Source of the DNA: Enterococcus_I eurekensis
GTDB lineage: Bacteria > Bacillota > Bacilli > Lactobacillales > Enterococcaceae
NCBI RefSeq assembly: GCF_042654605.1
Contig: NZ_JBHSGT010000019.1
Coordinates: 1-50,674 of the forward strand
DNA length: 50,674 nucleotides
Reading direction: 5' to 3'
A program made the translations under genes and the position numbers. Positions 1 through 8,878 of this stretch are shown one piece after another; position 1 is the stretch's first letter; each line of letters opens with the position of its first letter. Below the pieces are notes generated by a model. The model was not told the DNA's origin and ran no database searches. It saw nothing but the letters and a program-made list of their open reading frames with translations.

Positions 1-166
1 ACTTTCTGATTCTAAGTATAATGGGAGATTTGAATATTTTACATATACTCTGTGATTACTCGCTTACTGCTAAACGCCCTTTATTCTTGTGTTTTCATTG
101 CAAACTACGAAAAAAATCAAAATAAAAGAATTCAATCAGAAAACTTCTTTTTAAATGATCGATTCT

Positions 167-208
167 AAAAAAAGGAATCTCGACGTTATCGTCAAGATTC
201 CTTTTTTA
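167..208 (-). terminator. Rho-independent terminator of rpoE
   Basis: An inverted repeat (AAGGAATCT ... AGATTCCTT, with CGACG/CGTC closing the loop) is flanked by A- and T-runs. On the minus strand it lies directly after the rpoE stop and ends in a U-tract. The first 165 bases of the window show nothing else I can support. Confidence 0.85.
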
Positions 209-219
209 TTGAAAGAAGA

Positions 220-837
220 TTATTCTTCTTCCTCACTGTATTCTTCATCGTCTTCGTCGTCTTCAAGATCTTCGTCATCGATGATAGTCAATTCTTCTTC
301 AATGCTACCGTCTAACTCTTCTTCATCATCTTTATCCGCACCGATTTCTTGTAAATCAGAATTGTACGCTTTGATTTCTTCATCATCATCGTCGTCTTCA
401 TCTTCGAATAATTCATCATCGTCTTCATCGGCTAGATCAGTATCTTCTGGATCATCATCGTTATAATCAATCGCATCTTCATCGCCAGTAATAAAGGCGT
501 TAACTTTTTTACGTTTTTTACGTTTTGGTTTGTCTTCGTCGTCTTCGTCTTCTAATCCATGGTTAATCTCTTCGTCAATCGAATCAATTGCGTACCATGA
601 ACGTAAGCCCCAACGATTGTCGCCTAAAGAAATAAAACTACCATCGATGTTTAAGTCAGTATAAAATTGTGCCAATGAGTCACGAATCTCACCATCTGAT
701 TTACCTAAATATGTTTGAATTTGGTTAACTAAATCAGAAAAATCCATTACATCTGCTTTTTGAGATAAAATCGCATGCGCGACTTCAATCATTGATAACT
801 CACTTTTATCGCTGTCTTTAAATACATTAATTTCCAC
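220..837 (-). CDS. rpoE: DNA-directed RNA polymerase subunit delta
   Basis: Delta subunit of Gram-positive RNA polymerase, which increases transcription specificity and recycling. The N-terminal part (about residues 1-90, beginning MEINVFKDSDKSELSMIEVA) matches the HARE-HTH/RpoE domain. After a lysine/arginine-rich patch (KPKRKKRKK) the C-terminal half is almost entirely Asp/Glu, the typical disordered acidic tail. I chose the GTG at 837 because AAAGGA at 848-853 lies 10 nt upstream of it; the in-frame GTG at 846 is only one base from that site. About 205 aa, usual or slightly long for the family. It has its own promoter and terminator. pyrG usually follows this gene and may lie beyond the window edge. 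Confidence 0.95.
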   Translation of the reverse strand: MEINVFKDSDKSELSMIEVAHAILSQKADVMDFSDLVNQIQTYLGKSDGEIRDSLAQFYTDLNIDGSFISLGDNRWGLRSWYAIDSIDEEINHGLEDEDDEDKPKRKKRKKVNAFITGDEDAIDYNDDDPEDTDLADEDDDELFEDEDDDDDEEIKAYNSDLQEIGADKDDEEELDGSIEEELTIIDDEDLEDDEDDEEYSEEEE

Positions 838-868
838 TCGGGACACGTCCTTTCACAGTCTACGTCTA

Positions 869-897
869 ATCATACAAAAATGTAGCGCGAAAAGCAA
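869..897 (-). promoter_or_regulatory. rpoE promoter
   Basis: On the minus strand TTGCTT (892-897) and TATGAT (869-874) are separated by exactly 17 bp, about 30 bp upstream of the chosen rpoE start. This is a good sigma-A match. Confidence 0.6.
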
Positions 898-922
898 TTT
901 TTTCTCGCATTTTTTTTAATAA

Positions 923-1366
923 TTAAGCCGTAAATTTTAAGTATACCTCATAAGTGCCTATTTTTTCATCTTGCATTAATAATTCATAGTTCACTCGAAC
1001 TTTTCCAGCCATTGGATGATCGGTTAAACTAATTTGTAAATCTTGTGTGTAAACATGGAAAAACATACTACCATATGGTGTTTTATAGATTGTTTCTGTC
1101 GTCTCTTGATATTGAAAATGCAATCGCACACGTGCTTCTGCCGTTGTTCGGATTAATTGCACACTTTGGTCCGGATAAATCTTAATCGTCACTGGTGAAA
1201 AAGAAACCCCGTCTGGTTGAGGCTCTTCATATCGCACATACAAATTATGCCCCACACGCGCCACTTGTCCCGTAATTTCATATAGAAATTCTTCGTTGCC
1301 TTCTTTTTGATTAATCACTGTTTTTAAAAAAATATTCACAGGTATTCCGTTTTTTAAATTCATCAT
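923..1366 (-). CDS. DUF1934 (YwiB-like) beta-barrel protein
   Basis: 147 aa protein resembling the YwiB/DUF1934 family, small calycin-like beta-barrel proteins of Firmicutes with no established biochemical role. Alternating beta-strand patterns and motifs such as VRYEEP and TPYGSMFFHVYT, followed by a C-terminal LSLTDHP-like segment, fit the family. The gene sits immediately upstream of rpoE, a common arrangement in Lactobacillales. AGAAGGAG lies 4 nt before the first of two tandem ATG codons, so either ATG could be used. A weak hairpin (about 880-915) between this gene and rpoE overlaps the rpoE promoter, so read-through into rpoE is likely. No signal peptide or membrane segment. Confidence 0.75.
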   Translation of the reverse strand: MMNLKNGIPVNIFLKTVINQKEGNEEFLYEITGQVARVGHNLYVRYEEPQPDGVSFSPVTIKIYPDQSVQLIRTTAEARVRLHFQYQETTETIYKTPYGSMFFHVYTQDLQISLTDHPMAGKVRVNYELLMQDEKIGTYEVYLKFTA

Positions 1367-1400
1367 TGTTCTCCTTCTAGTCGTTTCTCTTTCTTTTCAT

Positions 1401-1429
1401 CCACTTTTCTGCTAAATTTCGTATATAAT
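1401..1429 (+). promoter_or_regulatory. Probable promoter of the lipL operon
   Basis: A perfect TATAAT at 1424-1429 lies about 40 bp upstream of the lipL start. The -35 region (CCACTT at 1401-1406) is poor, so only the -10 element is clear. Confidence 0.4.
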
Positions 1430-1467
1430 AGGAATAACAGTAAAAATTCAATTAAAAGAGGGTTATT

Positions 1468-2271
1468 ATGCAACGACTTATTTATGATCAAAAAATGGTG
1501 AGTAAGGAAAATAATTATCTTCCTTTTGGACTCACAGACATCTTTACCGAATCCGTTCATTCAAATGATATAGAAATTCTTCACTTTTGGCAATTAGAAA
1601 ACACATTTATCTTAGGAATGAAGGATACAAGAACACCTTTCTTAAAAAATGGACTGAAAAATATCACAAGTCCTTATACGCCAATTGTTCGAAACTCAGG
1701 TGGTTTAGGTGTGATTGTAGACGCAGGTATTTTAAATATCAGTCTTATTTTCCCAAAAACAAACGAACTTTCCTCCACAGATGATGCTTATGAAAAAATG
1801 TGGCATATAACACAAAAAGCCTTTCCTGAATTAACCATTGAAGCCTATGAAATTACGGACTCTTATTGTCCGGGTACTTATGACTTGAGTGTGAATGGTA
1901 GAAAAATCGCTGGTATTGCACAACGCCGTGTAAAAGAAGGGATTGCGGTTATGATGTACTTGAGCGTCAACGGCAATCAAATGACCCGTGGACAGATCGT
2001 TGCTGACTTTTATCGAAATAGCCTCTATCCAAACCATCCAGATACAAGTTATCCGACTGTTAATCCCGAAAGCATGGTCAACTTAGATGAATTATTAGGT
2101 ATGACCTTAACTGTCGATCAAGTCAAACAACGTTTTATCGACTTATTTATAGCAGATCAAACAATCGACGACATTGATGCTTGGGTATCTGAGAATGCGT
2201 TTGATGAACAGCTTCAACGAAAACTTGCAAGCATGACTAAACGAAATCAAATTATTCAGGAGGCCGACTAA
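1468..2271 (+). CDS. lipL: Octanoyl-[GcvH]:protein N-octanoyltransferase-like (lipoate/protein ligase family)
   Basis: 267 aa member of the BPL/LplA/LipB fold. In LipL enzymes a cysteine thioester intermediate moves octanoate from GcvH to E2 subunits of ketoacid dehydrogenases. The RNSGG motif (R75-G79) that lines the acyl pocket is present. The catalytic signature CPGTYDLSVNGRKIAGIAQRR carries Cys134 and Lys146, which favours the cysteine-dependent amidotransferase LipL over an ATP-dependent lipoate ligase. Activity cannot be proved from sequence alone, and databases often call such proteins simply 'lipoate-protein ligase family'. RBS AAGAGGG at 1456-1462. It is followed with no gap by the HD phosphohydrolase gene, which suggests translational coupling. 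Confidence 0.75.
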   Translation: MQRLIYDQKMVSKENNYLPFGLTDIFTESVHSNDIEILHFWQLENTFILGMKDTRTPFLKNGLKNITSPYTPIVRNSGGLGVIVDAGILNISLIFPKTNELSSTDDAYEKMWHITQKAFPELTIEAYEITDSYCPGTYDLSVNGRKIAGIAQRRVKEGIAVMMYLSVNGNQMTRGQIVADFYRNSLYPNHPDTSYPTVNPESMVNLDELLGMTLTVDQVKQRFIDLFIADQTIDDIDAWVSENAFDEQLQRKLASMTKRNQIIQEAD

Positions 2272-3630
2272 ATGAACATTTATAAAACGCAACTTCTTCC
2301 CAATGAAAAAGTTTTCCGCGATCCTGTTCATAATTATATTCATGTCCAACATCAGGTTATCCTCGATTTAATTGATTCAAAAGAATTCCAACGGCTGCGT
2401 CGCATTAAACAATTGGGCACTAGTTCTTTTACCTTCCATGGAGCAGAACACAGCCGATTTTCGCATTCATTAGGTGTTTACGAAATTACTCGTCGAATTT
2501 GTGACTTGTTTAAACGAAATTATTCTATTGAAAAAATTGGACCTAGTGGTTGGAATGACGAAGAGCGCCTTGTCGCATTGTGTGCTGCCTTACTCCACGA
2601 TGTTGGACACGGTCCCTATTCGCACACGTTCGAACATATTTTCCAAACGAATCACGAAGCCCTTACGGTGCAAATTATTTGTTCACCCACAACTGAAATT
2701 TATCAAATATTAAATAAAGTTGAGGCTGGATTTCCCGAAAAGGTTGCTAGTGTCATTCAAAAAACCTATCCCAATCCACAAGTCATTCAGATGATTTCCA
2801 GTCAAATTGACGCCGATCGGATGGATTATTTATTACGTGATGCTTACTTTACCGGGACTGAATATGGCACCTTTGATTTAACCAGGATCCTACGCGTTAT
2901 TCGCCCTTATGAAGGCGGAATCGCCTTTGGAATGAACGGCATGCACGCAGTCGAAGACTATATCGTCGGACGCTATCAAATGTACATGCAAGTTTATTTT
3001 CATCCAACTTCCCGAGGAATGGAAGTTATCTTAGAACATTTACTTCAAAGAGCCAGAGAATATTACAACAAAGAGCCAGAAATTTTCGTCCAAAACTCGC
3101 CGCTCCTCGTTCCTTTTTTAGAAGGGTCATTTACGATTGATGATTATTTACGTTTAGATGATGGCGTTTTAAATACTTATTTCATTTTATGGCAAGATGA
3201 AGCGGATCCTTTATTAAATGATCTTGCTTATCGCTTCCTAAATCGTAAGCCCTTAAAATCTTGTCGCTTTGAAGAAGAAAAGCAAGCCGATTTATTGCTT
3301 CATATGAAGCATTTAGTGGAAAAAGTTGGTTATAATCCAACCTATTATACCGCTGTTCATGCCAGTTTTGATTTGCCTTATGATTTTTATCGTCCAGAGT
3401 CAAATAAACATCGAACACAAATTGAATTACAGGAAAAAGATGGTAGCCTCGTTGAATTGTCACAAGTTAGCCAACTCGTTAAAGCCTTAGCCGGCGAAGG
3501 TCAAGGCGATCATCGTTTTTACTTTCCAAAAGAAATGGTTGACCTTTCGCTCCAAGATAACTATGATTTGTTTGGAGAGACGTATCAACACTTTGCATCA
3601 CATATCCATAATGGTGCATTGATTAACTAA
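2272..3630 (+). CDS. HD-domain phosphohydrolase, probable dNTP triphosphohydrolase (EF1143/YwfO type)
   Basis: 452 aa HD-superfamily protein resembling the characterised Enterococcus faecalis dNTPase EF1143, which hydrolyses dNTPs to deoxynucleosides and triphosphate. The metal-binding set is intact: H65 in HSRFSHSLGVYE, H109-D110 in LLHDVGHGPYSH and D182 in QIDADRMDYLLRD. The N-terminal DPVHNYI segment is also typical. The ATG follows the lipL stop directly, and AGGAGG (2258-2263) lies inside the end of lipL, so the two genes are translationally coupled. Known family members are allosterically controlled by dGTP/dNTPs. The link to lipoylation is positional only. Cytoplasmic, no membrane segments. 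Confidence 0.85.
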   Translation: MNIYKTQLLPNEKVFRDPVHNYIHVQHQVILDLIDSKEFQRLRRIKQLGTSSFTFHGAEHSRFSHSLGVYEITRRICDLFKRNYSIEKIGPSGWNDEERLVALCAALLHDVGHGPYSHTFEHIFQTNHEALTVQIICSPTTEIYQILNKVEAGFPEKVASVIQKTYPNPQVIQMISSQIDADRMDYLLRDAYFTGTEYGTFDLTRILRVIRPYEGGIAFGMNGMHAVEDYIVGRYQMYMQVYFHPTSRGMEVILEHLLQRAREYYNKEPEIFVQNSPLLVPFLEGSFTIDDYLRLDDGVLNTYFILWQDEADPLLNDLAYRFLNRKPLKSCRFEEEKQADLLLHMKHLVEKVGYNPTYYTAVHASFDLPYDFYRPESNKHRTQIELQEKDGSLVELSQVSQLVKALAGEGQGDHRFYFPKEMVDLSLQDNYDLFGETYQHFASHIHNGALIN

Positions 3631-3647
3631 ATTTATCGGAGGAAACT

Positions 3648-4460
3648 ATGTCTATTAAATTAATTGCAATTGATATCGATGGGACGCTTTTAAATAGCAA
3701 TCATCAACTAACAGACGAAGTAAAACTAGCCTTAAAACAAGCAGAAGAAAAAGGCGTTAAAATCGTCTTAACAACTGGTCGTCCATTAACTGGTGTGCAA
3801 GATTTAATCGCTGAATTAGAGCTTTACAGTGAAAATGATTATGTGATCACTTATAACGGTGCACTCATTCAAAAAACCAAGTCAAAAGAAATTGTTACAC
3901 AAACGGGTTTAACCTTTGATGATTACATTGCGATTGACGCTTTGGCTCGCAAATTGAACGTCCATTTACATACAGAAACAGAAACAACGATGTACACTTC
4001 TAACCGCGATATCAGTCCTTATACTGTTTTAGAAGCACATCTCGTCAACATGCCATTAAAATTCCGTACACCTGAAGAAATGACACCTGAACTGAATATT
4101 TTAAAAATGATGATGATTGATGATCCAGCTGTTTTAGATGCTGCGATTACTAACATTCCAAAAGAATTTTATGATAAATATACGATTGTTAAAAGTACAC
4201 CTTATTTCTTAGAATTCTTAAATAAAGAAGTCGATAAAGGTGCTGCAGTTAAACAATTAGCCGAAGCTTTAGGGTTTGAATCACGTGAAGTAATGGCTTT
4301 AGGTGACAATGAAAATGATTTACCGATGATTGAATATGCTGGTCTAGGGATTGCAATGGGAAACGCAACTGAGAACATCAAAAATGCTGCAAGTTTTATT
4401 ACCGCTTCAAACGATGCTCATGGCGTCGCTGTTGCGATTGAAAAATTTGTCTTAAATTAA
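3648..4460 (+). CDS. Cof-type HAD-IIB sugar-phosphatase (YidA-like)
   Basis: 270 aa haloacid-dehalogenase phosphatase of the Cof subfamily, cytosolic enzymes that dephosphorylate small sugar phosphates and cofactors with broad specificity. Motif I is DIDGT (nucleophile D9, acid/base D11), motif II is TTGRP, and motif IV is GDNENDLPMIEYAGLGIAMGNA. The C2B cap lies between motifs II and III. GGAGG stands just upstream of the ATG and 17 bp separate it from the HD gene, so it closes the three-gene lipL run. The shared terminator at 4471-4510 ends the operon. The specific substrate cannot be read from sequence. Confidence 0.88.
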   Translation: MSIKLIAIDIDGTLLNSNHQLTDEVKLALKQAEEKGVKIVLTTGRPLTGVQDLIAELELYSENDYVITYNGALIQKTKSKEIVTQTGLTFDDYIAIDALARKLNVHLHTETETTMYTSNRDISPYTVLEAHLVNMPLKFRTPEEMTPELNILKMMMIDDPAVLDAAITNIPKEFYDKYTIVKSTPYFLEFLNKEVDKGAAVKQLAEALGFESREVMALGDNENDLPMIEYAGLGIAMGNATENIKNAASFITASNDAHGVAVAIEKFVLN

Positions 4461-4470
4461 TTTATACAGC

Positions 4471-4510
4471 AAAAAAAGGAGATGCGACTTTTGTCAGATC
4501 TCCTTTTTAT
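4471..4510. terminator. Bidirectional terminator (HAD gene / NUDIX gene)
   Basis: Inverted repeat AAAAAGGAGAT ... ATCTCCTTTTT with inner GAC/GTC around a TTTT loop. A-run and T-run on either side let it serve both converging genes. Its plus-strand half overlaps the last codons of the NUDIX gene. Confidence 0.85.
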
Positions 4511-4949
4511 TTTGTTGTAACCATTGCTCAATGGCCCAACGATGGCTTCCTCTTTTTAAAAGTTGCAACGCCTCTGTTGGGGTAACCCAAGCTAAGACAT
4601 TCGTTTTTTCTGTTGGTTCAGCTACTTTACGCCAGTGTCCAACTCGATAAAAGTAGCCCGGATGTTCATAATAAGTATCGCGATGACGCGAATAAAAATA
4701 CTCAAGTGCTTCACCAAAATAGGTCGTCATTTCGACTTCATAGCCCAACTCTTCAAGCATCTCACGATTAATTGTTTCTAAGTGGTTCTCACCAAGCTCT
4801 ATTTCACCTCCTGGTAAAAAATAGGCGCCATTTGGAGCTTGTACAAGAATAATTTTCTCATTTTGTTCGTCTGCAATAACCACATAAGCACCATGTCTGG
4901 CTTTGTACGCCGTGCCTTCATTTTTTTCGCCAAAAGTCGGTACGCTCAT
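4494..4949 (-). CDS. NUDIX hydrolase
   Basis: 151 aa NUDIX pyrophosphatase, a family that hydrolyses nucleoside diphosphates linked to another moiety. A complete NUDIX box G-x5-E-x7-RE-x2-EE-x-G is visible starting in LPGGEIELGENHLETINREM and continuing LEELGY. The flanking architecture (AYVVIADEQNEKIILVQAPNGAYFLPGG) resembles MutT/MutX-like house-cleaning enzymes of lactobacilli. I moved the start from the ATG at 4955 to the ATG at 4949: GGAGG directly abuts the first ATG but sits 6 nt before the second. The true substrate is unknown. The gene stands alone between a shared terminator and a short divergent region. Confidence 0.85.
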   Translation of the reverse strand: MSVPTFGEKNEGTAYKARHGAYVVIADEQNEKIILVQAPNGAYFLPGGEIELGENHLETINREMLEELGYEVEMTTYFGEALEYFYSRHRDTYYEHPGYFYRVGHWRKVAEPTEKTNVLAWVTPTEALQLLKRGSHRWAIEQWLQQNKKEI

Positions 4950-5114
4950 CGTCATCCTCCAATATTTCTTTTCTTTATTCTAACGAAACTCTCATCAATA
5001 AACAAGTATAACATCATCATTTTGTTACTTTATTCAATATCTGAATAGACGTTCTATCCGTGATTAAATCTCTATGTTATGATAATAATATCAATTAGAG
5101 AGGATGATTCATCA

Positions 5115-5489
5115 ATGAAAATGGCTCATACTTGTGTACGTGTCAAAGATTTAGAGGCATCACTAGCATTTTATCAAAAAGCTTTCGGTTTTGAAGAGAG
5201 TAGTCGTCGTGATTTCCCAGAAGCAAAATTTACCCTTGTTTATTTAACTTTACCAGGAGATGGTTATGAACTTGAGTTAACATACAACTACGATCATGAA
5301 GCTTATGACTTAGGAAATGGTTATGGACATATCGCCATCGCGACAGAGGATCTTGCAGGATTACATACCACTCATCAAGAGCAAGGATTCGAAGTCACCG
5401 ACTTAAAAGGTTTGCCCGGCACACCACCTTCATATTACTTCATCATCGATCCCGATGGTTACAAAGTTGAAGTAATTCGTGCACGTTAG
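5115..5489 (+). CDS. gloA: Lactoylglutathione lyase (glyoxalase I)
   Basis: 124 aa VOC-superfamily protein closely resembling GloA, which converts the hemithioacetal of methylglyoxal and a thiol to a lactoyl-thioester. The four metal ligands of the E. coli enzyme have counterparts at H5, E54, H72 and E119, and the GNGYGHIAIA and DPDGYKVEVI segments are conserved. I placed the start at 5115 (MKMAHTCVRV) because GAGAGGA precedes it and the upstream extension has no family similarity. It is a single-gene unit followed by a strong terminator. Without glutathione the physiological thiol could be another low-molecular-weight thiol; that part is inference. Confidence 0.9.
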   Translation: MKMAHTCVRVKDLEASLAFYQKAFGFEESSRRDFPEAKFTLVYLTLPGDGYELELTYNYDHEAYDLGNGYGHIAIATEDLAGLHTTHQEQGFEVTDLKGLPGTPPSYYFIIDPDGYKVEVIRAR

Positions 5490-5522
5490 TCACCACGAAA
5501 ATTGAAAAAAGTCTTAACATAG

Positions 5523-5574
5523 AAAACACCCATGAAATCAGTTTGCTAAAACTTTGATTTCATGGGTGTTTTCT
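5523..5574. terminator. Bidirectional terminator (gloA / alpha-beta hydrolase)
   Basis: A long perfect stem of about 16 bp (AAACACCCATGAAATCA and its complement) around a 13-nt loop, with A- and T-runs at the ends. It lies between two converging genes. Confidence 0.88.
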
Positions 5575-5623
5575 TATTAATTTTTACTTAAGCCGTTACT
5601 TTGAATTGATTTATTTTTCAATT

Positions 5624-6652
5624 TTACGTTTCAAAAAATTCGAGAATTCGTTGATACACAAGTTGATTGTCAATTTCATTTAATACTTCATGTTTCATAC
5701 CTTCGTATTCAATTACCTCAACATCAAGATAACCCATCGCTTCAAGCGTAGCTTTCGTATCGGCTAATCCTTTAACACCACCAGTAATCGCCTCGTCTTG
5801 TATGCCACTTAAACTTAAAATTGGTAATGTGGGATTTTGACAACGATACTTTTTAATCTGTTTTAACTCATAGTCCGCTTGCCAAATGGTTGAGACACCT
5901 TGATTCGTATAGCCTGGTATCATTTGCGTATCGCCATTTAATTTTTCAATCTGGCTCAAATCATTTGTTAACCAACTCTTATCTTCAGCACCATAGCCAG
6001 AAAGCTTCTTCAAGAGCCATGAATGCTTTTGTTTACCTGTTAAAAGTTGGGCAATTTTACCCAACTGAACGCCTAATGGTGCGAGTTTTTCATAAGAGAC
6101 GGTTCCTGTTAGTAGTAATTTATCGACTAAGTCATCATTTTCTTTTAAATAGTTTCTCGCTAAAATCGATCCAAATGAATGGCCATATAAATACAATGGC
6201 ATATCCGGATATTGCGCTTTAATAAAATTCGTCAGATAGACTTGATCAGCCACCATTCGTTCCACTCCTGGCATATGGCCAAGAGGATTTTGCTCATTAT
6301 TTGACTCACCATGCCCGCGATTATCACTTGTTAGTACCAAGTATCCTTGCGTTGCTAAGAAATCTGCAAAATCTTGGTAACGATTTTTATGTTCCAAAAT
6401 CCCATGAATAATTTGGACAATTCCTTTGATTTCTCTTCCTACAGGTTTCGTAATCGTCACGGCTAAAGGCAGCCCATCGTCGACCATTAAGAAAAAATTT
6501 TTTTGTTCATGGTTAGTTTCTTCTAGGTGCTCGACTTTTTTAGTTGCTAGAACTTGCTTATCAGGTTGGTCACGGAATAAAAAATAGGTCAATCCAACAC
6601 CAACACCGACTATGCTTAGTGGAATTAAAAATTTTCGTTGTTTTTTATCCAT
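5624..6652 (-). CDS. Alpha/beta hydrolase, lysophospholipase/monoacylglycerol-lipase type, membrane-anchored
   Basis: 342 aa serine hydrolase. A single hydrophobic segment near the N-terminus (FLIPLSIVGVGVGLTYFLF) suggests an anchor with the catalytic domain outside. The catalytic domain shows the oxyanion HGILEH motif, DNRGHGES, the nucleophile elbow GHSFGS and a C-terminal MKHEVLNE histidine; the acid is probably in LSGIQDEAI. This is the 'Serine aminopeptidase S33/hydrolase_4' pattern seen in lysophospholipases. The start was set at 6652 because GAGGAG lies 9 nt upstream, whereas the ATG at 6688 has no ribosome site. It follows natB closely, so it may be cotranscribed with the exporter genes. 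Substrate unknown. Confidence 0.8.
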   Translation of the reverse strand: MDKKQRKFLIPLSIVGVGVGLTYFLFRDQPDKQVLATKKVEHLEETNHEQKNFFLMVDDGLPLAVTITKPVGREIKGIVQIIHGILEHKNRYQDFADFLATQGYLVLTSDNRGHGESNNEQNPLGHMPGVERMVADQVYLTNFIKAQYPDMPLYLYGHSFGSILARNYLKENDDLVDKLLLTGTVSYEKLAPLGVQLGKIAQLLTGKQKHSWLLKKLSGYGAEDKSWLTNDLSQIEKLNGDTQMIPGYTNQGVSTIWQADYELKQIKKYRCQNPTLPILSLSGIQDEAITGGVKGLADTKATLEAMGYLDVEVIEYEGMKHEVLNEIDNQLVYQRILEFFET

Positions 6653-6668
6653 TGTTTTTTGCTCCTCA

Positions 6669-7931
6669 TCAATTTTTTTGACGTTCATTTTTCATTAAAA
6701 CAAAGGATTGTTTTAATGCCGCCCAAATGCCGTTATCATTATAAATCAACACATTTGAACGATACATTTTAGAAGAAAAAATGACTAAAGTAATTAATGT
6801 TGCTATTAATATTCCGAGAGATAATAAGACTTGTAAGAGTGGAACATTATCATTAGCTAGACGAATCGGCATCGTATAGGATGAAAGAAATGGAATATAA
6901 GACGTAATTCGAATCGCTGCGTGCCCCGGATTGCTCAAGCCTAGAGTTAAGCCAATCATATAACCAGCTAAAGATAAGTAAGTAACCGGTAAAATCGCTT
7001 TGCTCACATCTTCCACTTTACTTACAAGTGAGCCACACAAGGCTGCTAGAACAGCATAAATGAAAATACCTAAAAGTAAATAAACAATTGTAAAGATTAA
7101 AAACTCCCCAAAAATATCTTTGATTGAAAATTCGGATAGAAATGCTTTTATACTCGGTTTATCTTTAAACCAATAGAAAGCAATCCCGAAACTAGCTAAA
7201 TATACCGCAACTTGTGTTAAAGCTACAAGTAAAATCCCACTTAGTTTACCATAGAAATGACTTCTTGAAGAAACGCTTGATAAGATAACTTCCATAATTC
7301 TTGTGCCTTTTTCAGACGCAATTTCTTGGGCGATGATACTAGCATATGTCACAATAAAAATAAAAAGCAAAATCGTACTCATCATACCTACAATTGTTCG
7401 AATACCTGAAAAATCAGCTTCTTCTTGCAAGTTCCCTGCTTCATCAAAAGAAACCTTTTGCACGTTTACACTCACAGGCTGATTAATTGCCGCAACCTCT
7501 TCAGCTCCTAAACCAAGTGCTTGCGCTCTGAGTGACGATTGGAGCTGGCTCAATTGAAAGTTCAGACCCATTAATGTTTCTTGTGAGGCACTCTCTTGAC
7601 TTAACATTTCAGCTACGAGTGTATCATTTTCAACTTTTAATAATAACAAAGCGTCCAAACCATCCTTTTGCAAGGCTTTTTCACCAGCTTCTTTTGTTTC
7701 AAAAGAAGTAAAACCTTCTTCAAAAGCGACAAATTCTTGTAAGCCCTGAAGCGTAGATTCACCTTCAATGACAATTCCAGATTTAAAATCTTCATCACTA
7801 TTACTCGAAAATTGCCCAATAAAATAAAAAGCAGCGAGCGCTAAGAAAGGCGCCAGTAACATAATTAAAAAAGAAACAGATTTAATATTTTTTAAATAAA
7901 CGTCTTTTGTAATAATCCAATATTTATGCAT
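6669..7931 (-). CDS. ABC exporter permease, NatB-like
   Basis: 420 aa integral membrane protein of the ABC-2 type 3 family. It has one TM segment near the N-terminus (about residues 17-40), a large extracytoplasmic domain (about 45-175), then five more TM segments; this is the NatB architecture. The stretch ASEKGTRIMEVILSSVS, after the second TM segment, is diagnostic of the family. NatAB exports Na+ in Bacillus, but homologues also expel antimicrobial peptides or drugs, so the substrate is open. Its ATG lies inside the end of the ATPase gene (8-bp overlap), showing coupled translation. Confidence 0.85.
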   Translation of the reverse strand: MHKYWIITKDVYLKNIKSVSFLIMLLAPFLALAAFYFIGQFSSNSDEDFKSGIVIEGESTLQGLQEFVAFEEGFTSFETKEAGEKALQKDGLDALLLLKVENDTLVAEMLSQESASQETLMGLNFQLSQLQSSLRAQALGLGAEEVAAINQPVSVNVQKVSFDEAGNLQEEADFSGIRTIVGMMSTILLFIFIVTYASIIAQEIASEKGTRIMEVILSSVSSRSHFYGKLSGILLVALTQVAVYLASFGIAFYWFKDKPSIKAFLSEFSIKDIFGEFLIFTIVYLLLGIFIYAVLAALCGSLVSKVEDVSKAILPVTYLSLAGYMIGLTLGLSNPGHAAIRITSYIPFLSSYTMPIRLANDNVPLLQVLLSLGILIATLITLVIFSSKMYRSNVLIYNDNGIWAALKQSFVLMKNERQKN

Positions 7932-8823
7932 GGCGTTCCCCTACTTTCTGTTTGAAAATTTCTTCTAATGTTGGAGGTTGCTGATTAAACATTGGAATAT
8001 AACCATCTTTTGTGGCAGCTGTAAACAAAACTTTTCCTGCTTCTGGATCATTTAAAGTAATTTCAAATGATTGATCTTCATGAACTTTTATTTGTTCGAC
8101 ACCTGCAATTGCTTGTATTTCATCTAACGTTAAATTTGATTCTAAAAAAACCTTCGTTCGCCCAAATGATTGACGGATTTCATGAACGACCCCATTTAAA
8201 ACCGTTTGGCCGTTATTCAACATAATCAAATGGTCACAAATTTTTTCGACATGATCCATATTATGACTTGAGAAAATCACACAGGATCCGGAATTTTTTA
8301 ATGATAAAATCCCTTCTTTTAAAAGTTCTGCATTAACTGGATCCAAACCACTAAATGGTTCGTCTAAAATAATTAATTTTGGTTCATGAATAAGTGTCGC
8401 TATCAACTGAACTTTTTGTTGGTTCCCTTTTGAGAGTGTCTTCACTTTATCTGTCTTTTTACCTTTAACCTGAAAGCGTTCCATCCACTCATCAATTTTT
8501 GGTTCAATTTCTTTTTTTGTTTTGCCTCGTAACTGCGCAAAATATAATAATTGATCTTGAATCGTAACTTTTGGATATAATCCCCGTTCTTCTGGTAAAT
8601 AACCAATAATATCATATTCATTTTTACCAATTGGGCGACCATCCCAAAAAACCTCACCTCGATCGGCTTTTAAAAAATCGAGAATCAAACGAAACGTTGT
8701 TGTTTTTCCCGCACCGTTTTGACCAATTAACCCCATAACCGTTCCCGGCTTAACCGTAAAAGTCAGATTATCAACCGCACAATAATCATCAAAGGTTTTT
8801 CGTAGATTTTTCACCTCTAACAT
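7924..8823 (-). CDS. ABC exporter ATP-binding protein, NatA-like
   Basis: 299 aa ABC ATPase that powers the permease encoded just downstream. Walker A is GQNGAGKT (34-41), the signature is LSKGNQQKVQ, Walker B is LIILDEPFSGLDP, and the switch histidine is in SSHNMDHVE. The C-terminal 80 residues form the DUF4162-like domain common in NatA/CcmA-type exporters. RBS AAGGAGGG directly precedes the ATG. The promoter region contains a 19-bp inverted repeat (8879-8897) that may bind a repressor. Confidence 0.88.
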   Translation of the reverse strand: MLEVKNLRKTFDDYCAVDNLTFTVKPGTVMGLIGQNGAGKTTTFRLILDFLKADRGEVFWDGRPIGKNEYDIIGYLPEERGLYPKVTIQDQLLYFAQLRGKTKKEIEPKIDEWMERFQVKGKKTDKVKTLSKGNQQKVQLIATLIHEPKLIILDEPFSGLDPVNAELLKEGILSLKNSGSCVIFSSHNMDHVEKICDHLIMLNNGQTVLNGVVHEIRQSFGRTKVFLESNLTLDEIQAIAGVEQIKVHEDQSFEITLNDPEAGKVLFTAATKDGYIPMFNQQPPTLEEIFKQKVGERHA

Positions 8824-8878
8824 CTATTTCCCTCCTTAAGCCCTTTTTTACTTCCATCTAAAATCATATATTAAATAA

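Noticed and set aside
155..466. Serine-rich 103-codon frame on the plus strand
   Set aside because: It is the antisense of the Asp/Glu-rich tail of rpoE (GAN/GAT codons read as TCN), without a ribosome site; not a gene.
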